A DNA stretch of 64,000 nt. It comes from Torulaspora globosa (lineage: Eukaryota > Ascomycota > Saccharomycetes > Saccharomycetales > Saccharomycetaceae). The notes under the pieces were generated by a model, which ran no database searches, was not told the DNA's origin, and saw only the letters and a list, made by a program, of their open reading frames with translations. Numbering within the stretch: position 1 is the first letter of the stretch; each line of letters starts with the position of its first letter. The stretch lies in the NCBI RefSeq assembly GCF_014133895.1, contig NC_050731.1, positions 372,001 to 436,000 of the forward strand, read 5' to 3'. This document shows positions 1-7,727 of this stretch, piece after piece. The translations under genes and the position numbers were made by a program.

Positions 1-1
1 C

Positions 2-1579
2 CTGGTTGAGGCATCGATGGAGGATCCTACCAGTAATTCATCCGCGGTGGTCTTGGAGCTGTTGAAAGATTCGAACGATTCGTTGAGCTCGACTGATGCC
101 CTGCTGACTTTGAACAATATGAGTGCGACCGAGAAGGCTCAGTTGGCTCCTGTCTTCGCTCTTTTCCAGGTCTCAGATAACAAGACGGTCACTTTCGATT
201 CTTTGGCCACTCTGGTGAGCAGTCCAGTCTCTGGTGATTTAGCGCAAACGTTGTTTTTGGCGCTGAACCAATCGAGTAACTTGACGCAAACATTGCAGCA
301 GTTGGGATCGATCGCCCCCGAGAATTCTAGACCAGCCTTGAATGCTGTAGGTGCATTGATCGCTTCCTCGTCTTCTCCAAACACTACTTTGAGCTCTTTG
401 AGAACTCTCATAGAGAGCAACGTTACTTCGTCGCCCTCGGCACAAGAGGCGTTTACATCTTTGGCTACTTTGGTTAGAAACGGTGAGAATGACACTTTGG
501 TAGTGGAGTCTGTTCAGTCGCTAGCAACAACCAATTCCACAAGCTCCACGGAACAGCTGGTTTCCTTGAAACAGTTGCTTGAAGCTTCTAACAACGGCAC
601 TGGTACCTTGCAAGTCATGGGAAACTTGCAGCAGGGATTGGCTGCTGATAACAGCACGGCTCAATATATATCTCCTTTGGTGTCCCTGCTAGAGTCATCG
701 AGCGACCCTCACGCGACTTTTACGTCTTTGATTGCTTTTACCGCATGGGCGCAGGCAAATCCGGCCACGTTCGCACCCGTTGCTGGCATCTTACTCAGTG
801 CTCAAGAGAACCCAGTTCCAACTGAAGAACAACTGAATGCTTTGACTCCAGAGATTTTGCAGTACTTCCATGTTAACACAAAGTACCAGCTGTCGATTTT
901 TACGCTATGCGAAAGGGATCTCTACAACAACATTCAATCATGTTCTGCGTCGCACGCTGTGCAGGACTTGGATTTCAGAAGTATTATCTGGAACGACTTA
1001 GTCGACTCCGACTTCGCACCCTACTTGGTCGCCCTGAATGTTACCGAAGATTCGCTACACCTCGAAGGTAAACTATTGAACAGACAACATGAATACGTGC
1101 CTGCGGTTGAGGCCACTTTGGCTTTCTGTTTGATCTCTATCATTCTTTCCTTTTTCCTATTGCTGGCGGTGCTATACCTGATCGTGAGACGCCGCGTGCT
1201 AGGCAACAAGCCATGGTTCGCTATAATCTTCACTTGCTTGTTATACACCTTGTTCACCTGCCTCGCTGCCATTATCGTCACGGCAATCATCGGAATCATC
1301 AAATCCGGTACTGCAGATGACAATTACGGTGTGGTTTTTACTGCTAGCCAGGCGTTTTTGGGATTGCTGTGGACGTCGTTTGCCCTATCGCTAATTTGCC
1401 CAGTCTTGCTAATCATGGCGTGGTTGAGCGACAAAAGAGAGCGCAAGAAGGCGGAACCTGTCATGGTTGAGAACGAACCTTCTGCGAATACGAGTGACAG
1501 CCTCTCATCGTCGGCCAATAACGCAAACAGCATTCCCGACCCTGAGAAGAACAACGCTACGCCGATCGTGACCAATTAA
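2..1579 (+). CDS. FAT3: FAT3-like membrane protein (YKL187C/INA1 family), 5' end outside window
   Basis: The reading frame is open to the left edge of the window. The first ATG inside (position 17) is therefore probably internal, and the family (about 675-750 residues in S. cerevisiae) is longer than the 520 residues seen from it. The visible N-terminal two thirds is a Ser/Asn/Thr/Leu-rich region of degenerate repeats with many N-glycosylation sequons, expected to lie outside the cell. After it come three strongly hydrophobic segments at about residues 368-393, 398-425 and 440-465, then a polar Ser/Asn-rich tail. In S. cerevisiae YKL187C/FAT3 is linked to fatty-acid uptake and has a paralogue, INA1 (YLR413W). 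The next gene is PXA2, and YKL187C and YKL188C (PXA2) are neighbours in the same order and orientation in S. cerevisiae. That synteny decides between FAT3 and INA1. The biochemical role is not visible in the sequence. Confidence 0.85.
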   Translation: MVEASMEDPTSNSSAVVLELLKDSNDSLSSTDALLTLNNMSATEKAQLAPVFALFQVSDNKTVTFDSLATLVSSPVSGDLAQTLFLALNQSSNLTQTLQQLGSIAPENSRPALNAVGALIASSSSPNTTLSSLRTLIESNVTSSPSAQEAFTSLATLVRNGENDTLVVESVQSLATTNSTSSTEQLVSLKQLLEASNNGTGTLQVMGNLQQGLAADNSTAQYISPLVSLLESSSDPHATFTSLIAFTAWAQANPATFAPVAGILLSAQENPVPTEEQLNALTPEILQYFHVNTKYQLSIFTLCERDLYNNIQSCSASHAVQDLDFRSIIWNDLVDSDFAPYLVALNVTEDSLHLEGKLLNRQHEYVPAVEATLAFCLISIILSFFLLLAVLYLIVRRRVLGNKPWFAIIFTCLLYTLFTCLAAIIVTAIIGIIKSGTADDNYGVVFTASQAFLGLLWTSFALSLICPVLLIMAWLSDKRERKKAEPVMVENEPSANTSDSLSSSANNANSIPDPEKNNATPIVTN

Positions 1580-1975
1580 AGACTCCAAAGAAATGGAAAA
1601 AAAAAGACACCGGCTCTTACATAATCTAATCAGCCTCTAATTAATTAATCTGTATTAATGTTTCTCCCATTATCATGGTACTTCTCGTAGCACAATGTAG
1701 GCTCTTCAGATGACACATTCTGATTTTCCGTCATTATACTTTCGGCGTTAAAGATCACCTAAGACCGAAATGTAACCCGGCCTTATAGCGTAGAGGGATC
1801 CATGTGGGGAAGGTCTAGGATCATGCCCCTTTGAAACAACATCTCTGAATCAGAACTAAATCTATATAAAAACAGGGCTTCTGATCTGATCGGGGAGCGC
1901 TCGAGGATGAAAGATTTGTTCCAAGTTAGGGCCGCTTAAGAGAGTATACCGTTTGTCCAAGTTGCGTTACCCGCC
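1580..1975. promoter_or_regulatory. Intergenic region, PXA2 promoter
   Basis: About 400 bases separate the FAT3-like gene from PXA2. A TATA element (TATAAAAA) starts at 1865, about 110 bases before the PXA2 ATG. A Reb1-type core (TTACCCG) lies at 1967-1973, directly before the ATG, so it is in the leader and may be chance. I looked for an oleate response element (CGGN3TNA...CCG) and found no convincing copy. Confidence 0.4.
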
Positions 1976-4426
1976 ATGTTATCGCTGATCGTCCGAGTAT
2001 ATCAGCGGCATAGGCTGAACATACTTAGATCTTCATATATTATACTGCTTCTCACTACTCTGAACAGTCTGAGTAGTGGTACCAGCGCTAAAAAAGCCAT
2101 TAGAAGAATAGCAAAGGGAAAGAAGAACCATGGCGATGTCAGCAGCTCGGAACTTTCGGATGAAAGTATTGAACAGCACACGGAGGGCGAGCTTCTGGAG
2201 GGGGATAAGGGGGATAAGAGCTCCGAAGACCGAATTGAAAAGCAGAAAGTGAAGCGTTCCGCAGATTTTCTTCTGAAACTGATTTTAAAGGATAAGAAAT
2301 GTATTTCTTTGTTCATTACGCAGGCTTTGCTTCTCGTAATCAGAACTCTATTATCGCTTAGAGTTGCCACGCTTGATGGTAAACTAGTCTCAACTCTGGT
2401 GAAAGCACAGTATTCGCAGTTTTTGAAGATTCTTTTAGGGCAATGGATGCTACTAGGGATCCCTGCCAGTTTTATCAACTCTTTGATCAGCTACACTACT
2501 AAATTATGTTCGATTTCCATCAATAGGAAAGTCTCTGGGTATCTGATAAGCAAATATCTGGCTAACCATCACATATTTTATTCCGTCGCGGCTGCCGACT
2601 CGTCGGGTGAAATTCAGGACTATTTGACTCGAGATATTTATGCATTTGCCAACAATTCCTCATTGTTACTAAACCAGCTGTTGAAGCCAATGCTTGATTT
2701 GATCCTTTGCTCGTTCAAACTCCTGATGTCAAACTCTAGCATGATGGGTGAAGGCACTTTGGCTCTGGGATTGATCGTCTACGTCTCCAATTCATTCTTA
2801 AAGATGATTCAACCTAATTTCACAAGGCTGACGATGAGAAGGTCATCGTTGGAAAGTTGGTTTAGATCTTTGCATTCCAATTTGCATCTGAACAGCGAGG
2901 AAATTTCCCTGTTAAGAGGCCAGTCGACTGAGCTAGCAAGCTTGGATTATTCGTTCTATCGATTAGTACTCTTCCTCAACAGAGAGATCAAGGCGAGAGC
3001 TTTGTACGACCTTGCTACGAGTTTTGTCATTAAGTATACGTGGGGTGCTGCTGGTTTAGTACTCTGCTCGATACCCATTTTTTTCAAGAATCAAACCGGC
3101 ATAGCTTCTAGCACTGATGTTACCGCCGATTTTATTACAAATAGACGTCTGCTATTAACTGCCTCAAGTTCAATCGGGAGATTTGTCGAGCTGAAGCGAA
3201 ACATTCAGCAATTGCGCGGAGTTTGGTTGCGTCTGAATAATTTCAATGCTCTGTTAGATTCAAGCAGCGAGACTGGACCGTCACAAGACTATGAGATAAT
3301 AGAGAAGGGGGAAATCGAATACAACGATTCTTTGATAAGATTCGAAAACGTCCCACTAATCACACCAGCGGACCAGGTCTTGATACCAGAGCTGAATTTT
3401 GAGCTGAAGCATGGAGATCATCTCTTGATTATTGGGCCCAATGGCTGCGGGAAATCCTCTTTGTTCCGTATTCTCGGTGGTCTGTGGCCATTAAGGCAGG
3501 GGTCTCGTAAAACAAAGACGAAGTTGATCATGCCGCATAGATCTCAGGACAACGAGTGCTCTATCTTTTATCTACCTCAAAAGCCTTACATGGGAAGTAG
3601 ATCTACCTTCAGAGAGCAGGTAATATATCCTGATTCAGTCGAACAGTTTGAGAAAAGGTTCAATGGTGATTATGCGGAAGGGGACGCATTCTTGGCGGAC
3701 CTATTGCACATGCTGGAATTAGAAGACCTAATTGCCGAGAACATGGCGCTGGCGTTGGCTCTCAGGAATGCAAAGAATAAGGGCAATGAGGATGAAGTAT
3801 CCATCTTGGATTCGAAGGAGGCCTTCGATTTATATCGAAACTGGTCCGAGGAACTATCAATTGGCGTACAGCAAAGACTGGCAATGGCAAGGATGTACTA
3901 TCATAAGCCAAAATTTGCAGTCTTAGATGAGTGTACCTCAGCTGTCTCACCCGAAATGGAGCAAAAGATGTATGCAACTGCTCAAAAATTGGATATATCC
4001 CTAATTTCGGTCTGCCACCGGACTAGTCTCTGGCACTTCCACAATCACCTCCTGAAATTCGATGGTAAAGGCGGATATCAATTTGGGAGGTTTGACCCTA
4101 AGGCACGGTTAGCCAATGAGGAAAAACTATTGGAATTGAACGCCATTTTAGATCAACAGGTGCCGGTTTGGGATAAAAGATTAAAGGATCTCACTGTCGC
4201 TAGGACCTCAAATTTAATCAGAAAATCACAAACCGATTTGAGATCCTTAGGGTCCCGTCAGCAAAGTAGTTCCTATCCAAACAAAAGACCAACAAGTCGT
4301 GAGGCTACGGCGGGAGGGACTACTAGGCGTCAGCCGACTTCTAGTCAACGTAAGCCTGACTCAAAGCTGCATACAAGAGATGGGGATATAGATGACAAAG
4401 GCGCAGGTGAGACGAGGCAGACTTGA
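1976..4426 (+). CDS. PXA2: Peroxisomal ABC half-transporter PXA2 (ABCD/ALD family)
   Basis: This 816-residue protein is one half of the Pxa1-Pxa2 heterodimer, which moves long-chain acyl-CoA into peroxisomes for beta-oxidation. The N-terminal half holds the membrane domain (about residues 105-400), including an EAA-like segment ([11 protein letters not shown]). The C-terminal ATPase domain has Walker A GPNGCGKS at about residues 487-494, a family-type signature LSIGVQQR at about 627, and Walker B with its glutamate (FAVLDE) at about 647. A basic, Ser/Thr-rich tail of about 75 residues follows the ATPase. S. cerevisiae Pxa2 has 853 residues. PXA1 is the alternative, but the FAT3 neighbour matches the YKL187C-YKL188C pair and favours PXA2. 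Confidence 0.93.
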   Translation: MLSLIVRVYQRHRLNILRSSYIILLLTTLNSLSSGTSAKKAIRRIAKGKKNHGDVSSSELSDESIEQHTEGELLEGDKGDKSSEDRIEKQKVKRSADFLLKLILKDKKCISLFITQALLLVIRTLLSLRVATLDGKLVSTLVKAQYSQFLKILLGQWMLLGIPASFINSLISYTTKLCSISINRKVSGYLISKYLANHHIFYSVAAADSSGEIQDYLTRDIYAFANNSSLLLNQLLKPMLDLILCSFKLLMSNSSMMGEGTLALGLIVYVSNSFLKMIQPNFTRLTMRRSSLESWFRSLHSNLHLNSEEISLLRGQSTELASLDYSFYRLVLFLNREIKARALYDLATSFVIKYTWGAAGLVLCSIPIFFKNQTGIASSTDVTADFITNRRLLLTASSSIGRFVELKRNIQQLRGVWLRLNNFNALLDSSSETGPSQDYEIIEKGEIEYNDSLIRFENVPLITPADQVLIPELNFELKHGDHLLIIGPNGCGKSSLFRILGGLWPLRQGSRKTKTKLIMPHRSQDNECSIFYLPQKPYMGSRSTFREQVIYPDSVEQFEKRFNGDYAEGDAFLADLLHMLELEDLIAENMALALALRNAKNKGNEDEVSILDSKEAFDLYRNWSEELSIGVQQRLAMARMYYHKPKFAVLDECTSAVSPEMEQKMYATAQKLDISLISVCHRTSLWHFHNHLLKFDGKGGYQFGRFDPKARLANEEKLLELNAILDQQVPVWDKRLKDLTVARTSNLIRKSQTDLRSLGSRQQSSSYPNKRPTSREATAGGTTRRQPTSSQRKPDSKLHTRDGDIDDKGAGETRQT

Positions 4427-5499
4427 ATGCTTGTTTGGGTTGCCGTTGCTGCATGGGAAATCAAGTTGTTATTTAGAATCAACTAATAGGTTCGGTATTC
4501 ACATATGTTAAAGGAACCCTTTGGGAGCAGCTCATGACGGTTATTTTTGCATCATTCCTTCCATTCCTGGAGGACATTTTACCATTTTGTGCATAGGTTT
4601 CTTCATTAGATATAGCTACTTTGCGTTTCTCATACTATCTGCGCTTCAAGTCTTTTAACGTAGCTAAGTCATCGGAGCGCTGCAGTGACGTTAGACGACG
4701 GTCGTCTCCCTCAAACAGTGTGGTATCCTGATCGTATGCAATCTCGCCTCAATTCCGTGATATCGCAAGCCGATTTTCACAGTGGTGAACACTACTGCTT
4801 CAGCAACTCAAACTTACTGAGGACCGCCCGAGTATATGATAAGGTTGCGCTCGGTTTGGTAGCATTTAAAAGAACTGCCAATGGAGTCAAGAGTAGATTA
4901 GTCATCCGCACTTCATGTCGTTGAAGTATCTGCTTTTCAGAGAAGACCAGATTTATACGTAAAAGCTTGTTCGTAGACTCGCAGTTATCGCTACTATTTA
5001 CGTTTATGTGATCTCCAAGCGCTTTCAGATGGCGACGCAGAAGAGATTGCCAGACCAAAAACCAAATCACCGTCAACAAAGGGCTTAAGACTACAGAATC
5101 GCAAACGAACCGATATCCAAATAGATCTTATAACATTAGCAACTATGAACCGATCTGCTTGCAATCGGGCTCTTGAGTGTCGAGATGATACGAGAACTTG
5201 AATCGCCATCTGATGCAAGAATCATTGGCATAGAACCAATCCTATCAGCATCTCTTGAACAGAGTCCCAACTACATATTAACATCTGTCAGTTAAGAACC
5301 GAGAGCAAGCCAGATTTATGGGAACCATCAACTCATTTTTTCCCAATCCTCGGGCTGGCAAAATATATTCTGAGATCTATCAAGCATATGGACGGTTGGA
5401 TATTTCTTTCTTGGTTAATCTGGATAGAAGAGAAACAGAAAACAGTTCTTCCATTTTGCAGTACAGGATGGTATTACCGGGATAATTTATCGGATCGAA
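4427..5499. other. Gene-poor accessory region downstream of PXA2
   Basis: No convincing gene lies here. Short open frames occur on both strands, with no recognisable domain and no good start context. It adjoins the Ty3-like Gag relic on the right. A minus-strand stretch at about 4792-4905 may be a decayed RNase H piece of the same element, but that match is weak. The known S. cerevisiae neighbour of PXA2 (HYM1) is absent, so this region marks a rearrangement boundary. Confidence 0.5.
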
Positions 5500-5881
5500 C
5501 AAGGTATCTTAAAGTGAGCTCTACATTCATTCAATGACCTGCCCTCTTGCAGTAAAAGCATAAGTTTTGTTTTATGCAATCATCTTTGGAAAGGGTCATT
5601 AGTCGCTTACTGGAAAGGGGTCTCCCTTGATCCCTGGAACTCTTTGCTCTACTATTTTGGCGGCGGAAGACTGCAGACATGGTTGTATCTCCATCGTTGT
5701 TGGTATTAAGATCGCCTTGATTGGTGCTCAATTCTGTACGCCTACCTTTGATCGACGTAGATGGTACGCCTGCTCCATTGCTTCTCTCAAGGTGGAAGGT
5801 TTGTGAAGGAGTACCAGGTTTCAGGTAAACAGCAGGGGATGCCTGGCTTTTGCAAGGCAATGTTTCCATATGATACTTCAT
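5500..5881 (-). mobile_element. Decayed Ty3/gypsy-type Gag fragment
   Basis: Read on the minus strand, this stretch keeps two blocks of a Ty3-class Gag in the right order. First comes LHKPSTLREAMEQAYH (about 5761-5808), matching the end of the capsid region. It is preceded in the same frame by an in-frame stop. Second comes DDCIKQNLCFYCKRAGH (5531-5581), the start of the nucleocapsid CCHC zinc knuckle. The two blocks lie in different frames. Directly after the knuckle histidine the frame breaks; the expected L-N-E-C-R reappears two codon positions out of phase, as if four bases were lost. No intact protease, reverse transcriptase, integrase or long terminal repeat was recognised, so this is a dead remnant. 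Ty3 elements insert just upstream of Pol III genes, and a tRNA-Gly gene lies 1.3 kb away. Confidence 0.75.
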
Positions 5882-6452
5882 GTGTTATCGGTATCCTTCA
5901 CCGTACCTTCGAAGCATAATGGAAGGATCTAGGTGAACGTGGGGGTAAACTAAAGAGGAATCTTTAAACTCTCCTCCCCTGGGACTTCGGAGCTCATGTT
6001 GGCAGGATATTTATTTTCAGACAGAGGCACCTAGTAACCTGCAAGGCTAGCAGTTGTCTTCAATCCCAACATTGGATTCCTCTATTTGAGTTCTAGCGGG
6101 AACCTTATCATTCACAGTCGTCAGACCACTTTTTGGGCATTGTCATTTCATGACTCATGAGCCTTGTTCAGGTTTGAGCTTCATTAGTATGTATCACTTC
6201 TAGACGCAACATTCTGTACTGGTACACGCTGGACATATCAGCTTGGCAAGATGCAATAGTATGTCTTGACCTTGCTGGTAGGTGAATGCCTAGCTAGGAC
6301 TTATATTGTTATACGGATAGCGACCAGTATATCAGTATTAAGCCTTTGATAGTGAGTCAAAGAGAGGTCCAAATAAAACATATAAAAGGGACCCAGCTGA
6401 AAGCTACTAGAGAGTGGTCGGGTCCATAGAAGGATATATACCTTATACAAGC
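5882..6452. other. Non-coding stretch upstream of the orphan secreted gene
   Basis: About 570 bases without a supportable gene. Part may be further decayed retroelement sequence, but no block could be recognised. A TATA element lies near 6380 (catataaaagg), about 70 bases before the chosen ATG of the downstream gene, and supports that gene being transcribed. Confidence 0.4.
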
Positions 6453-6884
6453 ATGAACAGTTCCCTGTTCAAGTATTTCTTCGTTTTAGCATTTACCGCG
6501 ACTTTGACTCACTGCGAATTTCACTGGATCACTACCGATTATCATGCCCCTAATAACATCACCACCGCCTTCTTAGCTTGTATTGAGTCCGAGCTGGGTC
6601 ATCTGGCCTACAATGTTTCCCATGACCCGCTAAATCGTATCAATATGATGCCAAGTGAGCCACGCCAGATGAACGAAACCGAATATGCGGCCATTATCAA
6701 GTGTCAAGACTTAGTTGGCGGCCACAATCACTTCACTTACCAAGGGTCTAGGTATGAGGACGAATGGACATTAAGCTCTACCGATATTAGTATCCTTAAC
6801 ACAGGCTTTGACTACAGTACTTACACCCCAGCTGATACCGAGCTGAGCGTCAAACGGCGAGCAGACGCCATCGTCAGGAGATGA
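6453..6884 (+). CDS. Small secreted protein of unknown function
   Basis: I do not recognise this gene. The frame is open from an ATG at 6414, but the ATG at 6453 is preferred. It starts a textbook signal peptide (MNSSLFKYFFVLAFTATLTHC) and sits about 70 bases after a TATA element. The predicted product is 143 residues, about 122 after signal cleavage. The mature part has at least three N-glycosylation sequons (NIT, NVS, NET), two cysteines (in LACIES and IIKCQDL) and no other hydrophobic segment. The C-terminus is basic and carries dibasic sites (VKRRADAIVRR) that resemble Kex2 processing sites. The gene sits alone in a rearranged interval between a retroelement relic and a tRNA gene, typical of lineage-specific genes. 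A secreted pheromone-like, adhesin-like or killer-type precursor is possible, but nothing in the sequence shows which. Confidence 0.6.
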   Translation: MNSSLFKYFFVLAFTATLTHCEFHWITTDYHAPNNITTAFLACIESELGHLAYNVSHDPLNRINMMPSEPRQMNETEYAAIIKCQDLVGGHNHFTYQGSRYEDEWTLSSTDISILNTGFDYSTYTPADTELSVKRRADAIVRR

Positions 6885-7150
6885 ATGGCAGCGCTTTAAC
6901 TCTAATGATCTTAATCATAAGTCGGCGAAAACGAGAAAGATCATTTGCATCAAGGCCCCACCATAACTGCACACACAGAGTATAATAAAGGGTATTGATT
7001 GTAAGATTTAATGCTAGGTAGAGATTTTTTTGAGTTATGGACGCAATTGAGGGTTATCAGGATGGTAACTGCCATTCTACAGCATGGGTATGGTTTCTCA
7101 GTTCTTTCTCACTTATAGAACATCGCAAGCGTAATTCAACAACAACTACT
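6885..7150. other. Upstream flank of tRNA-Gly
   Basis: No gene is supported. This is the zone where Ty3-class elements normally integrate (directly upstream of Pol III start sites), but no complete long terminal repeat could be recognised. Poly-purine and poly-T runs around 7025 look like ordinary 3' flank of the secreted-protein gene. Confidence 0.35.
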
Positions 7151-7222
7151 GGGCGGTTAGTGTAGTGGTTATCATCCCACCCTTCCAAGGTGGGGACACG
7201 GGTTCGATTCTCGTACCGCTCA
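7151..7222 (+). tRNA. tRNA-Gly (anticodon UCC)
   Basis: A 72-base tRNA gene folds completely. The acceptor stem pairs GGGCGGT with ACCGCTC (one G-U pair) and discriminator base A follows. The anticodon stem is CCACC/GGTGG with loop CTTCCAA, and anticodon TCC lies at 7184-7186. The T arm contains the B box GGTTCGATTC (7201-7210). The A box begins in the D arm at about 7158. No intron is present. It reads GGA codons as glycine. The sequence appears nearly identical to the S. cerevisiae tRNA-Gly(UCC). Confidence 0.97.
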
Positions 7223-7224
7223 CA

Positions 7225-7229
7225 TTTTT
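7225..7229 (+). terminator. Pol III terminator of tRNA-Gly
   Basis: A run of five T residues begins two bases after the tRNA 3' end, the usual RNA polymerase III stop signal. Confidence 0.85.
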
Positions 7230-7727
7230 GCCAGAGACAATCCATCGGTCGAGTCAAGTACACTTTTACATGTATCCCAATACATCTTTTTGGATTAGGA
7301 CGTATAACACTCGACCTTGACAAAACATTCCATCACAGGACGAATAATTAAGGTATCTTACTCTAGCTCGTCCTTCAGCAGCTTGCACTTGTGATGATCG
7401 CTCATGCCTTTTGCAGTCATTCCTAAGCTAGAAAATTAATAAGCTTCTCAAGAGGATTATTCGTATCTAAAAATCTTGAAAAGTAGATCCTTCTGAGATC
7501 TACTTCGCTTCAAATATCACCTGCTCTTGTCAAGCGAATAGTTCTTGTAAGACAAACTCGTCGAATCCATTCTCCGCAACATCAATGTGCTATATTTCAC
7601 ATTACTCAATAGTTGGGAGAAGAATGTATCGCATATGTCCGCATATCCCATACCAGCGCAAATCGAGTTCTATGTTCGTTATACAAATAAAGCGTATTTA
7701 TATGTTACAGATCTGACGAGATGCGCG
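7230..7727. other. Intergenic region between tRNA-Gly and SEC21 3' end
   Basis: About 500 bases with no supportable gene. It should hold the SEC21 transcript end. A minus-strand frame overlapping the tRNA has no protein-like features. Confidence 0.4.

Noticed and set aside
6890..7150. Solo long terminal repeat upstream of tRNA-Gly
   Set aside because: A CAACAACAAC stretch ends just before the tRNA, but I could not recognise matching LTR termini or a target-site duplication.
7057..7323. 88-codon minus-strand frame across tRNA-Gly
   Set aside because: It overlaps the tRNA gene entirely and has no protein-like features.
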